A stretch of 59,361 nucleotides of DNA from Mycobacterium sp. (GCA_025965975.1 JAOPVX010000020.1:1-59361), one strand, 5' to 3'. Counted from the stretch's first letter, positions 41,640-50,770 are shown. A program made the numbers and translations. Notes: generated by a model not told the origin, from the sequence alone.

Positions 41640-42361
41640 GCAAGCACAGCGAAGAGGAAAGCGTGAAGGAAGAGACCTCAGCCGACACCGATACCGGGCA
41701 GGCCGAGAAGACGGCGACCGAGGAATTGGCCGACAAAACCGATGACGTCGACAAGACCGATGACGTCGACAAAGCCGACGAGGTCGACAAGGCCGACGAG
41801 GTCGAAAAGGCCGACGAGCCAACCGAAAGCGCCGATGAGGCATTCCAGGCCGCAGAACCGGAGAAGCCCAACCGGCGCATCCAGTGGGCGCGGGTGTTCG
41901 CGTTCGGCGTCCTTCCCGCAGTCGCGCTGCTGCTGGCGATGGGCGCGGGATACCTGAAGTGGATGGACAATTCGGTGCGCGACTCAGAGCGCGCTCGCGA
42001 CACCTCGGTGCAGGCCGCCAAGGAAAGCACCGTCGCACTGTTGTCGTACAAGCCCGACACCGTCGAACAACAGCTCACCGCCGCCCGCGATCGGCTGACC
42101 GGCGAGTTCCGCAACTCGTACACGTCGCTGACCAACGATGTCGTGATCCCTGGTGCCAGGCAGAAGCAGATCTCGGCGGTGGCAACGGTTCCTGCCGCTG
42201 CCACGGTGTCCGCTAAGCCGAACCACGCCGTGGTCATGGTATTCGTCAACCAGACCGTGGTGGTCGGAAAGGACGCGCCGACCGACACCGCATCCGCCGT
42301 GCGGGTCACTATGGACAAGATCGGCGATCGCTGGCTGATCTCCCAATTCGACCCGGTGTAG
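41636..42361 (+). CDS. Mce-associated membrane protein, second orphan paralogue
   Basis: 241 residues from a GTG overlapping the previous stop. The plan is as in its neighbour: an acidic N-terminus, one membrane helix (about residues 83-103) and an outer domain ending [10 protein letters not shown]. The N-terminus holds five copies of a six-residue unit DK(T/A)D(D/E)V (residues 33-62). The pair probably forms a heteromer that supports a Mce transporter encoded elsewhere. Confidence 0.85.
   Translation: MSKHSEEESVKEETSADTDTGQAEKTATEELADKTDDVDKTDDVDKADEVDKADEVEKADEPTESADEAFQAAEPEKPNRRIQWARVFAFGVLPAVALLLAMGAGYLKWMDNSVRDSERARDTSVQAAKESTVALLSYKPDTVEQQLTAARDRLTGEFRNSYTSLTNDVVIPGARQKQISAVATVPAAATVSAKPNHAVVMVFVNQTVVVGKDAPTDTASAVRVTMDKIGDRWLISQFDPV
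41732..41821 (+). repeat. Five 18-bp in-frame tandem repeats
   Basis: Five consecutive 18-bp units encode [24 protein letters not shown] and EKADEP in the cytoplasmic tail of the Mce-associated protein. The units are close enough at the DNA level for copy-number change by slippage. Confidence 0.8.
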
Positions 42362-42362
42362 C

Positions 42363-43265
42363 GTGGCCGAGCCACAGCTGTTCGACGTCACGGCGCCGAC
42401 CGTACAGCTGCGTGCGCTGACCTGTGGCTCCGCTGACGCGCCAATAGCGTTGTGCCTGCATGGTTTCCCCGACACCGCCTACACTTGGCGCAAGCTTGCG
42501 CCACAGCTGGTGGACGCGGGGTGGCGCGTGGTTGCGCCGTTCCTGCGCGGCTATGCGCCGACGTCGGTCCCGTCGGATGGCAGCTACCACGTCGGCGCGC
42601 TGATGGACGACGCGCTGCGGGTACTGGAGGCGGCGGGCCCGACGGGACGCGACGTGTTCATCGGTCACGACTGGGGCGCCATCGCCGGAGCAGGCCTTGC
42701 CGCGATGCCCGACAGCCCATTCACCAAGGCCGTGATCATGTCGGTACCGCTGTCTGCGGCATTCCGGCCGCTCGGTCATGTGCCGCAATCCGGGAAACTG
42801 GCGGCGAAACTGCCGCGTCAGCTGCTTCACAGCTGGTACATCATGTATTTCCAATTGCCATGGCTACCAGACCGTTCCGCGTCATGGGTAGTCCCGAAGT
42901 TGTGGCGGGACTGGTCGCCCGGATACCGCGCAGACGAAGACCTGCGCTACGTCGACGCCGCGATCGGCGCACCGGAGCGGTGGCGCGCCGCGCTCGGGTA
43001 CTACCGCGCGGCCTTGCGTGGCGGCCGGCCACCGGCCCAGTACGCCGAACTCCACCAGCATTGGCTGTCCGCGCCGCGGTTGCCGACGCTGTTTCTGCAC
43101 GGCACGGGCGATGGCTGTTCCGAGGATTACACGCCGTGGATTGAGCGGGTGTTGCCCGACGACAGCGAGATTGCGCTCGTTAAGAATGGCGGGCATTTCC
43201 TGCAGCTCGATCAGGCCGACGTCGTCGCGCGTCACATCGTCGACTTCGTGGAGGAGGCGATCTAG
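42363..43265 (+). CDS. Alpha/beta-hydrolase, epoxide hydrolase-like
   Basis: 300 residues from a GTG 1 bp after the previous stop. It has the HGFPDTAYTW oxyanion motif, the nucleophile elbow GHDWGA with Asp (rather than Ser) and the catalytic His in GGHFLQLDQ. Asp nucleophiles with HGxP point to epoxide hydrolases or dehalogenases. A Tyr-rich cap (WYIMYFQLPW) supports epoxide hydrolase. The substrate is unknown; it may be an epoxide made by a P450. Confidence 0.85.
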   Translation: MAEPQLFDVTAPTVQLRALTCGSADAPIALCLHGFPDTAYTWRKLAPQLVDAGWRVVAPFLRGYAPTSVPSDGSYHVGALMDDALRVLEAAGPTGRDVFIGHDWGAIAGAGLAAMPDSPFTKAVIMSVPLSAAFRPLGHVPQSGKLAAKLPRQLLHSWYIMYFQLPWLPDRSASWVVPKLWRDWSPGYRADEDLRYVDAAIGAPERWRAALGYYRAALRGGRPPAQYAELHQHWLSAPRLPTLFLHGTGDGCSEDYTPWIERVLPDDSEIALVKNGGHFLQLDQADVVARHIVDFVEEAI

Positions 43266-43381
43266 CCTCGTGATCCGTATTTCCATACTCGACAGCGGGA
43301 GTTACGGACTGGCCGCTTTGCCCACCAACAGCCCGATTGTCGCTCAGAGGTTGGCAATTCCGTTAGTGCCATGTCGCCTCG

Positions 43382-44185
43382 CTACGCCTTCTTCAGACCG
43401 GGATGGTTGCGCGCGATCAGCGGCAGCAGGAGCCGTCGCGGCAAATGGTGGTAGAACACCGACGCGATCCGGTTGGGCGCACCGGGAACGATGACACCTT
43501 TACCGGACGCGAGTCCGTCGACCGCGGCCCTGGCCACGGCGTCAGCCTCCTCCCACAGGAACTTCGGCAGCGCTTTCTCGCTCTCTTCGTCTGGGACACC
43601 GTGGGCCTCGAGGAAGCCGGTGTACACCGGCCCGGGGCACAGTGTGGCGGCGGTGACGCCCGTGCCGCGCAGCTCCTCCCGCATCGCCTGGGTGTAGGAC
43701 AGCACGAATGCCTTTGCCGCTCCGTATGACGCCTGGCCGGGCACTGGGCCGAACGCGCCGACCGATGCGACGTTGAGCACCGCACCCCGTCCGCGCTTGA
43801 CCATGCCAGGGACGAACCGGCTGCAGAGATCGACCACCGCGGCGACGTCGACCTCGATCAGGTTGAGTTCGGCCTCTGGATTCGATTCGGCGACAGGGCC
43901 CAAAGTGGACAGCCCTGCGTTGTTGACAAGGACGTCGGGTAAGACACCGAGCGCAGCCACCTGGTCGGGCAGGGCCGCGCGCTCGTCGCGGTTCGAGAGA
44001 TCAGCCGGCAGCACGTGTGCCCGCCCGTTCAGTTCTTCCGCCAAGACCTGCAGGCGATCGGCTCGGCGGGCCACGAGCACCAATCGGTAACCGCGGCGGG
44101 CGAATTCCCTGGCGATCTCTTCGCCGATTCCCGACGACGCACCGGTGACGACGGCGACGCCGTCGCCACTTGTAGGCGGAAGCAT
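43382..44185 (-). CDS. Short-chain dehydrogenase (classical, DltE/YqjQ-like)
   Basis: 267 residues from the ATG about 24 bp from the divergent acyltransferase start. TGASSGIGEEIAREFARRGY, NNAGLSTLGP and the active site SYGAAKAFV are intact, and the C-terminus has a hydrophobic, basic tail (FYHHLPRRLLLPLIARN). It is an NADP-type ketone reductase of unknown substrate. The 116-bp gap to the hydrolase gene contains nothing recognised. Confidence 0.85.
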   Translation of the reverse strand: MLPPTSGDGVAVVTGASSGIGEEIAREFARRGYRLVLVARRADRLQVLAEELNGRAHVLPADLSNRDERAALPDQVAALGVLPDVLVNNAGLSTLGPVAESNPEAELNLIEVDVAAVVDLCSRFVPGMVKRGRGAVLNVASVGAFGPVPGQASYGAAKAFVLSYTQAMREELRGTGVTAATLCPGPVYTGFLEAHGVPDEESEKALPKFLWEEADAVARAAVDGLASGKGVIVPGAPNRIASVFYHHLPRRLLLPLIARNHPGLKKA

Positions 44186-44208
44186 GGGGCAGACAATAGC
44201 CTGAGACG

Positions 44209-45477
44209 ATGACGGTGCGTCGGCTCTCGGCGGTCGATGCGCAAATGTATTGGATGTCCGCCAAGATCCCCAACGATCAGTTTCTGCTGTACGGCTTCGC
44301 CGGTGTGGCCTCCGATCTCGAGCAGGCGCTGGCCTCTGTCCTGGCACGGGTCAGCGGTTGCCCCGAGTTGCGGCTACGGGTGCGGGATCGGGGCCCGTTC
44401 ACCTACCCGTCGTGGATCGCGGGCGAGGTGCGTCCCGATCAGGTCGTCCTGCACGACCTCACCGACAGCAGCTGGGCGGGATGTCTGGCGGCGGTCGCGA
44501 GGTTGGCCGAACACCAATTGGACGCTCGCCGGATGACCTGGCGGCTGCACGTGTTCACACCCGTCGACGGGCCGCCTGGTGCCGGTGTCGGCACGGTGGC
44601 GGTGCTGCAGGCCACCCATGCGCTGGGAGACGGCATCCGGTCGTCGGCGCTCGCCGGATGGCTGTTCGGCCGCGCGGAGCAGGTGCCACCGGTGCAGGCG
44701 CCACCGCCGTTCCGCGGTGCGACGCTTCCGTGGAAAAGCGTCCGCGCGGCCCGTGCGCATCAACAGCTGGTCCGCGACACCGAGGCGGGACTGGTTCCCC
44801 CGCAGGCGGATTCGTGCCCGGCGCTGCACAGCAACGCGCGGCCCGACGGTGCCTGCAGCGTCCGCACGGTGCTGCGGAATCGGTCCCGGCTGCGCGGCCC
44901 GACCGTGACCGCCGGTGTGCTGGCCGCGGTGTCCACCGCATTGTCAGGCCACCTGCGTGAGCTCGGTGACGACCCGTCGACACTGGGCGCCGAGGTGCCG
45001 ATGGCGAAAGCCGGTGTCCGCCAGGCGTACAACCATTTCGGCAACGTCGGCGTTAAACTGTATCCGGAGTTGGACTTCGGTGAGCGCGCCGACCGGATCG
45101 TCGAGGACCTGGCCCAGCGGCGTCGCAGGGCGGGACATCCGGCGATGCTTGCGTCAGACCGGGCGTTCGCCGCGGTGCCTGCGGCGCTATTGCGCTGGGG
45201 CGTCGGGCAGTTCGACCCGACGCTGCGGTCACCGACCGTCATCGGAAACACCGTCGTCTCCAGCGTCAACCGCGGAGCGGCCGATTTGCGCTTCGGTGAG
45301 TTGCCCGTCGTGCTGACTGCCGGCTACCCCGGCCTGTCGCCGATGATGGGCCTGACGCACGGCGTGCACGGCATCGGCGACACCATCGCGATCAGCGTGC
45401 ACGCCGCCGAGTCGGCGATCGGTGATGTCGACGCCTACGTCGAGCGGCTCGAAAGCGCGTTCCGATCCGCCGAGTAG
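44209..45477 (+). CDS. WS/DGAT-type acyltransferase
   Basis: 422 residues, with the condensation-like fold of wax ester synthase/diacylglycerol acyltransferases. The catalytic motif HxxxDG is present as THALGDG near residue 140, though the first of the usual two histidines is Thr. Towards the end are GNTVVSSVNRG and the DUF1298-type C-terminus. It transfers an acyl group from acyl-CoA to an alcohol acceptor to make storage or envelope lipid. It is divergent from the SDR. Confidence 0.82.
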   Translation: MTVRRLSAVDAQMYWMSAKIPNDQFLLYGFAGVASDLEQALASVLARVSGCPELRLRVRDRGPFTYPSWIAGEVRPDQVVLHDLTDSSWAGCLAAVARLAEHQLDARRMTWRLHVFTPVDGPPGAGVGTVAVLQATHALGDGIRSSALAGWLFGRAEQVPPVQAPPPFRGATLPWKSVRAARAHQQLVRDTEAGLVPPQADSCPALHSNARPDGACSVRTVLRNRSRLRGPTVTAGVLAAVSTALSGHLRELGDDPSTLGAEVPMAKAGVRQAYNHFGNVGVKLYPELDFGERADRIVEDLAQRRRRAGHPAMLASDRAFAAVPAALLRWGVGQFDPTLRSPTVIGNTVVSSVNRGAADLRFGELPVVLTAGYPGLSPMMGLTHGVHGIGDTIAISVHAAESAIGDVDAYVERLESAFRSAE

Positions 45478-45492
45478 CCGGCGGCGGCGCTG

Positions 45493-45801
45493 TCAGTTGG
45501 TCCGGGTCAGCGCCTCGAGGGGTTGGTAGTGCTGCATCTCCTCAATATCGTCGACATACGGCCTGATCGGTGGAAAGAACCGCCGGAACTGCTCGCTGGG
45601 GCGAAATTTGCCAAGGTGATCGTCTGTCGAGGTCCAGTGGATGCGCAGCACGAATCGCTCCGGTTCCTCCTCGCACTGCGAGAGCTCATAACCCAGGCAG
45701 TACGGGCTGTCGTCCAGCGCCTTCGCCGCGTTGCGGTACGCGTCGACGAACTGTTCGCGCCGGCCATCGTCGATTCGGTACCGGATGTATTCGATGGCCA
45801 C
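45493..45801 (-). CDS. Antibiotic-biosynthesis-monooxygenase-like (ABM) small protein
   Basis: 102 residues from GTG 45801 (IEYIRYRIDDGRREQF). The dimeric alpha-beta-barrel pattern with LGYELSQCEEEPERFVLRIHW is typical of ABM proteins, which include cofactor-free monooxygenases and heme-degrading enzymes. It follows the F420 reductase-like gene by 2 bp and may use or sense the same substrate. Confidence 0.78.
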   Translation of the reverse strand: MAIEYIRYRIDDGRREQFVDAYRNAAKALDDSPYCLGYELSQCEEEPERFVLRIHWTSTDDHLGKFRPSEQFRRFFPPIRPYVDDIEEMQHYQPLEALTRTN

Positions 45802-45803
45802 CG

Positions 45804-46418
45804 TCAGTCCTTTCCCCGAAGGAGCCCGAAGCCCCAATTGGTGCCGAACCCGCGCCGCAGCGCGAGGTGGATCCAGATCAACGCATACGGCTCAAGCAGC
45901 CGGGCCAGCGTGAGGTCGCCTGCGTCAACGACCTCGAAGCCCAGCTGCGTCACCAGGTCGGTCGTGACCTGCTTGGCCGCCTCGTCGTCGCCGCAGACGA
46001 ACATGACCGGTGCGCTTGGCAATCGGGGATGGTCCATACTCGGCGCGCCGATCTGATTCATGGCCTTGCACACCTGCGCGCCAGGGGCCCACGCCGCGAC
46101 CTGCTCGGCGCCGGAGGTGGTGTGCCCGATCTCCAGCGCGGTGACGTCGGGGGTGAGCGGGTTGGTGCAGTCGATGAGCACCTTGCCCGCGAGGTCGCCG
46201 CACGCCTTGACGGCTTGCTCGGTGCCCTGCCACGGCGTGCACAACACGACGACGTCGGTGCCTTGAACGGTTGCCGCGTTGGTCGCGGTTGGCGCGTCGA
46301 GGTCGGCGTACTTGGCGTCGTCGGGGGAGCGGACGCCGTAGGTGATGTCGTGGTCGGTGCGCCATCGTCCGCCGAGAGCGCGCCCGACGTTGCCCGCTCC
46401 GATGATTGCAATCTTCAT
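45804..46418 (-). CDS. NADPH-dependent F420 reductase-like protein
   Basis: 204 residues from ATG 46418. The Rossmann motif IIGAGNVGRALGGRW is followed by the NADP/F420 reductase pattern (CTPWQGTEQAV, DCTNPLTPD, KAMNQIG). Family members exchange hydride between NADPH and F420 or reduce related substrates. Divergent from the HxlR regulator gene, with the ABM gene downstream, it looks like a small redox-stress unit. Confidence 0.83.
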   Translation of the reverse strand: MKIAIIGAGNVGRALGGRWRTDHDITYGVRSPDDAKYADLDAPTATNAATVQGTDVVVLCTPWQGTEQAVKACGDLAGKVLIDCTNPLTPDVTALEIGHTTSGAEQVAAWAPGAQVCKAMNQIGAPSMDHPRLPSAPVMFVCGDDEAAKQVTTDLVTQLGFEVVDAGDLTLARLLEPYALIWIHLALRRGFGTNWGFGLLRGKD

Positions 46419-46493
46419 GGGGACTACGCTACGGCCGAGGGCGGTCACCGATAAGAACGCACTTTGAGGTGAGTTACGGACCGGGAGGTTGGT

Positions 46494-46817
46494 GTGGACG
46501 ACCAGTTCGGATGTCCGGTGGAGGCCACCCTCGCGGTCATCGGTGGCAAGTGGAAGGCCGTACTGATCTTCCACATGATGCACACCGGACCGCACCGTTT
46601 CGCCGAGTTGCGGCGCAAGACGACCGGTATCAGTGACCGCGTGCTGACCCGTCAACTGCGGGAGCTGGCGACCGACGGCGTCGTCCAACGCGAGGTGTTC
46701 CCGGAAGTTCCGCCGCGCGTCGAGTATTCGCTGACCGAGTACGGTGAGTCGCTGCGGCCGGTGACCGAGGCGATGTGCCAGTGGGGCAAGCGGCACATGA
46801 CCGCGGGCGTCGCGTAG
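46494..46817 (+). CDS. HxlR-family winged-helix regulator
   Basis: 107 residues from a GTG. CPVEATLAVIGGKWK at the N-terminus, RFAELRRKTTGISDRVLTRQL as the recognition region and VEYSLTEYGESL in the wing are typical HxlR features. It likely regulates the divergent F420 reductase-like/ABM operon across the 75-bp gap. A redox or quinone signal through its single N-terminal Cys is common in the family. Confidence 0.87.
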   Translation: MDDQFGCPVEATLAVIGGKWKAVLIFHMMHTGPHRFAELRRKTTGISDRVLTRQLRELATDGVVQREVFPEVPPRVEYSLTEYGESLRPVTEAMCQWGKRHMTAGVA

Positions 46818-46834
46818 GCCACAACCCGCGGGCG

Positions 46835-47440
46835 TTAATCCGGGGTGCGCAACGACTCGATCCCGACGTCGAGCGCCGCTTCGAGATAACCGAGGTCGCC
46901 GGTGGCGAGCATGACGCCGACGCCGCCCTGGATCCCGGCGAGCAGCGCGGCGGCGATCCGATCCGCATCGAGCCTGGCGGCCACCTTGCCCTGTGTCTGC
47001 ATGTGCCGCACCCCGGCCGCGATCTCATCGTGCCACTTGCGCATGAGCGCCGAGGTGACGGCCTGAGCGCCGGGTGTGCTGCGGCCGATCTCGGACATCA
47101 GCACGGCGAGCGGGCAGTGCTGGCCCTGGCGCCGGTACCGGTCGACGACGGCATCGCGCCACCGCTGCCACGCCGCCCACGACGTCAACGCACCCAGATA
47201 TGGCTGCTGGTCGTCGAGGACCATCTGGGCCTCGCGCTCGGCGACCGCCAGCAGCAGCTGCTCCTTACCGTCCGGGAAATAGTGAAACAGCTGGCTTTTG
47301 GAGGTCTTGGTGCGCGCCCGAATGTCGTCGAGCGTGGCAACGGCGACACCGCGTTCGCGGATCTCTGTGGCGGCGCCCTCGATGATGCGCTGCCGTGTCG
47401 CTTGGCCCTTCGCCGTCAACGTCTGGACTTGCAGGTCCAT
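46835..47440 (-). CDS. TetR/AcrR-family repressor
   Basis: 201 residues with the helix-turn-helix TLDDIRARTKTSKSQLFHYF near residues 37-56 and a C-terminal domain like that of YxaF-type regulators (CPLAVLMSEIG). It is divergent from the SDR gene with a 24-bp gap that contains a direct repeat CAGTG-TAC-CAGTG at 47451-47463, a possible operator. Confidence 0.86.
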   Translation of the reverse strand: MDLQVQTLTAKGQATRQRIIEGAATEIRERGVAVATLDDIRARTKTSKSQLFHYFPDGKEQLLLAVAEREAQMVLDDQQPYLGALTSWAAWQRWRDAVVDRYRRQGQHCPLAVLMSEIGRSTPGAQAVTSALMRKWHDEIAAGVRHMQTQGKVAARLDADRIAAALLAGIQGGVGVMLATGDLGYLEAALDVGIESLRTPD

Positions 47441-47464
47441 TTTCGACAGTGTACCAGTGGACCC

Positions 47465-48229
47465 ATGAGTCCAAACACCACGCGGCTTGCCGGCCGCACA
47501 GCACTGGTAACCGGTTCAACGGGCGGCCTCGGGGTCGCCATCGCCTCCGCACTGGCCGCGCAGGGCGCCGTCGTCATCGTCAGCGGCCGCGACAAGGCCC
47601 GTGGCGACGCCGTCGTCGCCGACATCCGGTCCGCAGGCGGCACCTGCGAGTTCGTCGTCGCCGACCTCGGCGCGGGCGAACACGAGGTGCGCCGACTGGC
47701 CGAGCAGGCCACCGCCGCCGCGGGAGGGCGGATCGACATCCTGGTCAACAACGCCGCGATGCTGCTCATGCCGACGCCGAGCGCCGACATTTCCGAACAA
47801 CTGCTGCGTGACGCGTTCGCGGTCAACGTGTTCGCGCCGTTCCTGCTGACCGGAGCGCTGGCGCCGGCGATGGTGCAGCGGGGCCGGGGCGCGATCGTCA
47901 ACATCGGGTCGATCACCGGGCTGCGTGGCGGCGACGGTTCCGCGATCTACAGCGCCAACAAAGCGGCGGTTCACTCGTTCACCCAATCGTGGGCCGCCGA
48001 GTACGGGCGGTTCGGTGTGCGGGTCAACGCCGTCGCGCCGGGACCGATCGCGACCGAACGCCAGGCGCAGTTCGCTGATCACGTCGCTCCGGTGCTGGCC
48101 CGCATCCCGTCGCGGCGGATGAGCACACCGGCCGAGGTCGCCGCCGCGGTGGTGTTCCTTGCCAGCGACGACGCCGCCAACATTCACGGCGCCGTTCTGA
48201 GCGTGGACGGGGGCTGGGCGGCCGTTTAA
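47465..48229 (+). CDS. Short-chain dehydrogenase/reductase
   Basis: 254 residues from ATG 47465. TGSTGGLGVAIASALAAQGA, NNAAMLLMP and the active site IYSANKAAV are intact, with the classic ending VLSVDGGWAAV. It is probably the target of the divergent TetR regulator. The substrate is unknown. Confidence 0.87.
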   Translation: MSPNTTRLAGRTALVTGSTGGLGVAIASALAAQGAVVIVSGRDKARGDAVVADIRSAGGTCEFVVADLGAGEHEVRRLAEQATAAAGGRIDILVNNAAMLLMPTPSADISEQLLRDAFAVNVFAPFLLTGALAPAMVQRGRGAIVNIGSITGLRGGDGSAIYSANKAAVHSFTQSWAAEYGRFGVRVNAVAPGPIATERQAQFADHVAPVLARIPSRRMSTPAEVAAAVVFLASDDAANIHGAVLSVDGGWAAV

Positions 48230-48251
48230 CACATGGCCTAGATTTTGTTGC

Positions 48252-48788
48252 ATGACTGCGTACCACACGGCCATCGACACCGGACTGCTGATTCTTCGGG
48301 TGGTGCTGGGTCTGACCATGGCCGCACACGGTTACAACAAATTCTTCGGGAAAGGTGGCCTGAAGGGCACCGCGGGCTGGTTCGACAGCATGGGCATGAA
48401 GCCGGGCATGTTCCACGCCAGGGTCGCCGCCACCACCGAGATGTCGGCCGGGCTCGGCTTGGCGGCCGGCCTGTTGACGCCGATTCCCGCGGCGGGCTTC
48501 GTCTCGCTGATGCTGGTTGCGGCCTGGACCGTGCACCGGCCCAACGGCTTCTTCATCGTCAAGGAGGGCTGGGAGTACAACCTGATACTGGCCGTGTCGG
48601 CGGTCGCGGTGGCCACGATCGGGCCTGGCAAGTTCAGCCTTGACTACGCGCTGTTCCACGCGACGAGCTTCTACGACTTCCTGCACGGCTGGTGGGGTCT
48701 GCTCATCTCGGCCGGGCTGGGGCTCGCAGGCGGCATCGGCCAGCTGGTGATCTTCTGGCGGCCACCGGCGAAGGCCGACGCCTCCTAA
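48252..48788 (+). CDS. DoxX-family membrane protein
   Basis: 178 residues with four hydrophobic segments. The DoxX pattern is present: LLILRVVLGLTMAAHGYNKFF at the start, then AGLGLAAGLLTPIPAAGF. In mycobacteria a DoxX protein takes part in a membrane oxidoreductase complex for thiol stress, but many paralogues are uncharacterised. It stands 23 bp after the SDR. Confidence 0.85.
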   Translation: MTAYHTAIDTGLLILRVVLGLTMAAHGYNKFFGKGGLKGTAGWFDSMGMKPGMFHARVAATTEMSAGLGLAAGLLTPIPAAGFVSLMLVAAWTVHRPNGFFIVKEGWEYNLILAVSAVAVATIGPGKFSLDYALFHATSFYDFLHGWWGLLISAGLGLAGGIGQLVIFWRPPAKADAS

Positions 48789-48796
48789 ATCGCCGA

Positions 48797-48846
48797 ATGT
48801 AACGCCATGGCGAGAATCCACGCGATTTTGCGCCGTGCCGTTACAT
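48797..48846. repeat. 16-bp inverted repeat, possible terminator or dispersed element
   Basis: ATGTAACGCCATGGCG (48797-48812) and CGCCGTGCCGTTACAT (48831-48846) are complementary at 14 of 16 positions around an 18-bp loop. The hairpin follows the DoxX stop by 9 bp, so it may end that transcript. Confidence 0.6.
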
Positions 48847-48867
48847 GCGCAAACCGATTCCACTCGG

Positions 48868-48883
48868 CTAGAACACGTTCTAG
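48868..48883. promoter_or_regulatory. KstR-type operator
   Basis: CTAGAACACGTTCTAG has perfect 7-bp arms with a 2-bp spacer and matches the published mycobacterial KstR consensus TnnAACnnGTTnnA. It lies 11 bp before the DUF3556 gene, over its likely promoter. KstR represses cholesterol-uptake and degradation genes, so this gene is probably induced by sterols. Confidence 0.75.
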
Positions 48884-48894
48884 TCTCATGCGTC

Positions 48895-50634
48895 ATGGGG
48901 TTCTTGAAGCAGGACGCACCCGTCATCGACTACGAAGAGTGGAGTAAGGGCACCCGCGCCGAGAAGATCGTTCCGATGGCCAGGCACTGGGCCGAGGTGG
49001 GATTCGGGACGCCCGTGGTGCTGCACCTCTTCTACGTCGTCAAGATTCTGCTGTACATCCTTGGTGGTTGGCTGTTCGCACTGGCCACCAAGGGCATCGA
49101 CGGCTTCACCAACGTGGCGTCGGTGTACGCCGAGCCGATCGTGTTCGAGAAAGTCGTGCTCTACACCATGCTGTTCGAGGTTGTCGGGCTCGGATGCGGA
49201 TTCGGCCCGCTGAACAACCGGTTCTTCCCGCCGATGGGGTCGATCCTGTACTGGTTGCGGCCCAAGACGATTCGGCTTCCGCCGTGGCCCAACCGGATAC
49301 CGCTGACCAAGGGCACGGCACGCACGCCGTTCGATGCGGCGCTGTATGCGGCGCTGCTCGTGATGCTTGTGGTCGCGTTGTTCTCCGACGGCACCGGGCC
49401 GATACCGGCGTTGGGCACGACCGTTGGCGTGCTCCCGCTCTGGCAGATCTGGACGATCCTTGGTCTGCTCGCGGTGCTCAGCCTGCGCGACAAGGTGATC
49501 TTCCTGGCCGCCCGCGGCGAGGTGTACGCGTCGTTCACCGTGGCGTTCCTGTTCGCCGGGGTGGACATGATCATCGCCGCCAAGCTCGTCTGCCTGGTGA
49601 TCTGGCTCGGCGCGGCGACGTCGAAGCTCAACAGGCACTTCCCGTTCGTCATCTCGACGATGATGAGCAACAACCCGGTGTTCCGGCCGCGGTTCATCAA
49701 GCGCAGGTTCTTCGAGCACTTCCCCGACGACCTGCGGCCAGGGCGGCTGTCACGGACGCTCGCGCACTTCAGCACCGCGATCGAGGGGCTCGTCCCGCTG
49801 GTGTTGTTCTTCTCCCACGGCGGCTGGCCGACGGCGATCGCGGCATTCGTGATGATCTGCTTCCACTTCGGCATCCTGTCGTCGATACCGATGGGGGTGC
49901 CGCTGGAGTGGAACGTGTTCATGATGTTCAGCGTGCTTGCGCTGTTCGTCGGCCACGCCAAATTGGGGCTCAGCGATCTGCAGAGCCCGCTGCCGATCGT
50001 GCTCTTCCTCGTCGTCGCGGGCACCGTGGTGCTCGGAAACCTGTTCCCGCGCAAGGTGTCGTTCCTGCCTGGCATGCGGTACTACGCCGGCAACTGGGAC
50101 ACCGGGTTGTGGTGCATCAAGCCGTCGGCAGACCGCAAGATCGCGAACGGCGTTGTGTCGATCGCGAGCATGCCGCAGGCTCAGATGGAGCGGTATTACG
50201 GCAGCCAGGAGACCGCGCAGATGTACCTCTACATGGGATATGCGTTCCGCGCCTTCAACAGTCACGGCCGCGCGATGTTCACCCTTGCCCACCGGGCAAT
50301 GGCAGGGCAGAACGAGGACGACTACGTCCTGACCGACGGCGAGCGGATCTGTTCGACGGCTATCGGCTGGAACTTCGGCGATGGCCACATGCACAACGAG
50401 CGGCTGATCGAGGCATTGCAGGAGCGGTGCCACTTTGAGCCGGGCGAGGTGCGCATCGTGTTGATCGACGCCCAGCCGATCCACAAGCAGCGGCAGGAGT
50501 ACCGGCTCGTCGACGCCGCCACTGGCGAATTCGAAAGCGGCTATGTAAAAGTCGCGGACATGGTGACGCGCCAGCCGTGGGATGACACGGTGCCGGTGCG
50601 CGTGACGTGGTCGGCGGCGACCGCTAGCCCGTGA
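48895..50634 (+). CDS. DUF3556-type large membrane protein
   Basis: 579 residues from ATG 48895. A short N-terminal soluble segment (MGFLKQDAPVIDYEEW) is followed by about ten hydrophobic stretches and a soluble C-terminal part with FRAFNSHGRAMFTLAHRAM. I match it to the actinobacterial DUF3556 family, which has no known reaction. The KstR-type box directly upstream suggests a role in sterol or lipid handling at the membrane. It stands alone in its transcription unit. Confidence 0.8.
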   Translation: MGFLKQDAPVIDYEEWSKGTRAEKIVPMARHWAEVGFGTPVVLHLFYVVKILLYILGGWLFALATKGIDGFTNVASVYAEPIVFEKVVLYTMLFEVVGLGCGFGPLNNRFFPPMGSILYWLRPKTIRLPPWPNRIPLTKGTARTPFDAALYAALLVMLVVALFSDGTGPIPALGTTVGVLPLWQIWTILGLLAVLSLRDKVIFLAARGEVYASFTVAFLFAGVDMIIAAKLVCLVIWLGAATSKLNRHFPFVISTMMSNNPVFRPRFIKRRFFEHFPDDLRPGRLSRTLAHFSTAIEGLVPLVLFFSHGGWPTAIAAFVMICFHFGILSSIPMGVPLEWNVFMMFSVLALFVGHAKLGLSDLQSPLPIVLFLVVAGTVVLGNLFPRKVSFLPGMRYYAGNWDTGLWCIKPSADRKIANGVVSIASMPQAQMERYYGSQETAQMYLYMGYAFRAFNSHGRAMFTLAHRAMAGQNEDDYVLTDGERICSTAIGWNFGDGHMHNERLIEALQERCHFEPGEVRIVLIDAQPIHKQRQEYRLVDAATGEFESGYVKVADMVTRQPWDDTVPVRVTWSAATASP

Positions 50635-50770
50635 CGTCGCCAGCCGTGTGCTCTTGGTCACAACGCCCCGGCGGACGACTGATTCACCTGCCGTTTGACC
50701 AGGTGTGCAACCCAGCAATCTGTACGGACGGGTCGGCGGCGCCGATCACGACGCCGGACGGGGGCGTCAG

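Noticed and set aside
41732-41821. Possible CRISPR-like repeats
   Set aside because: The units are contiguous without spacers and encode an in-frame acidic peptide repeat.
46406-46636. Alternative small frame over the HxlR gene
   Set aside because: Different frame from the clear HxlR winged-helix protein and no domain signal.
48024-48926. A 300-codon minus-strand frame over the SDR and DoxX genes
   Set aside because: Shadow frame; both plus-strand genes have intact family motifs.
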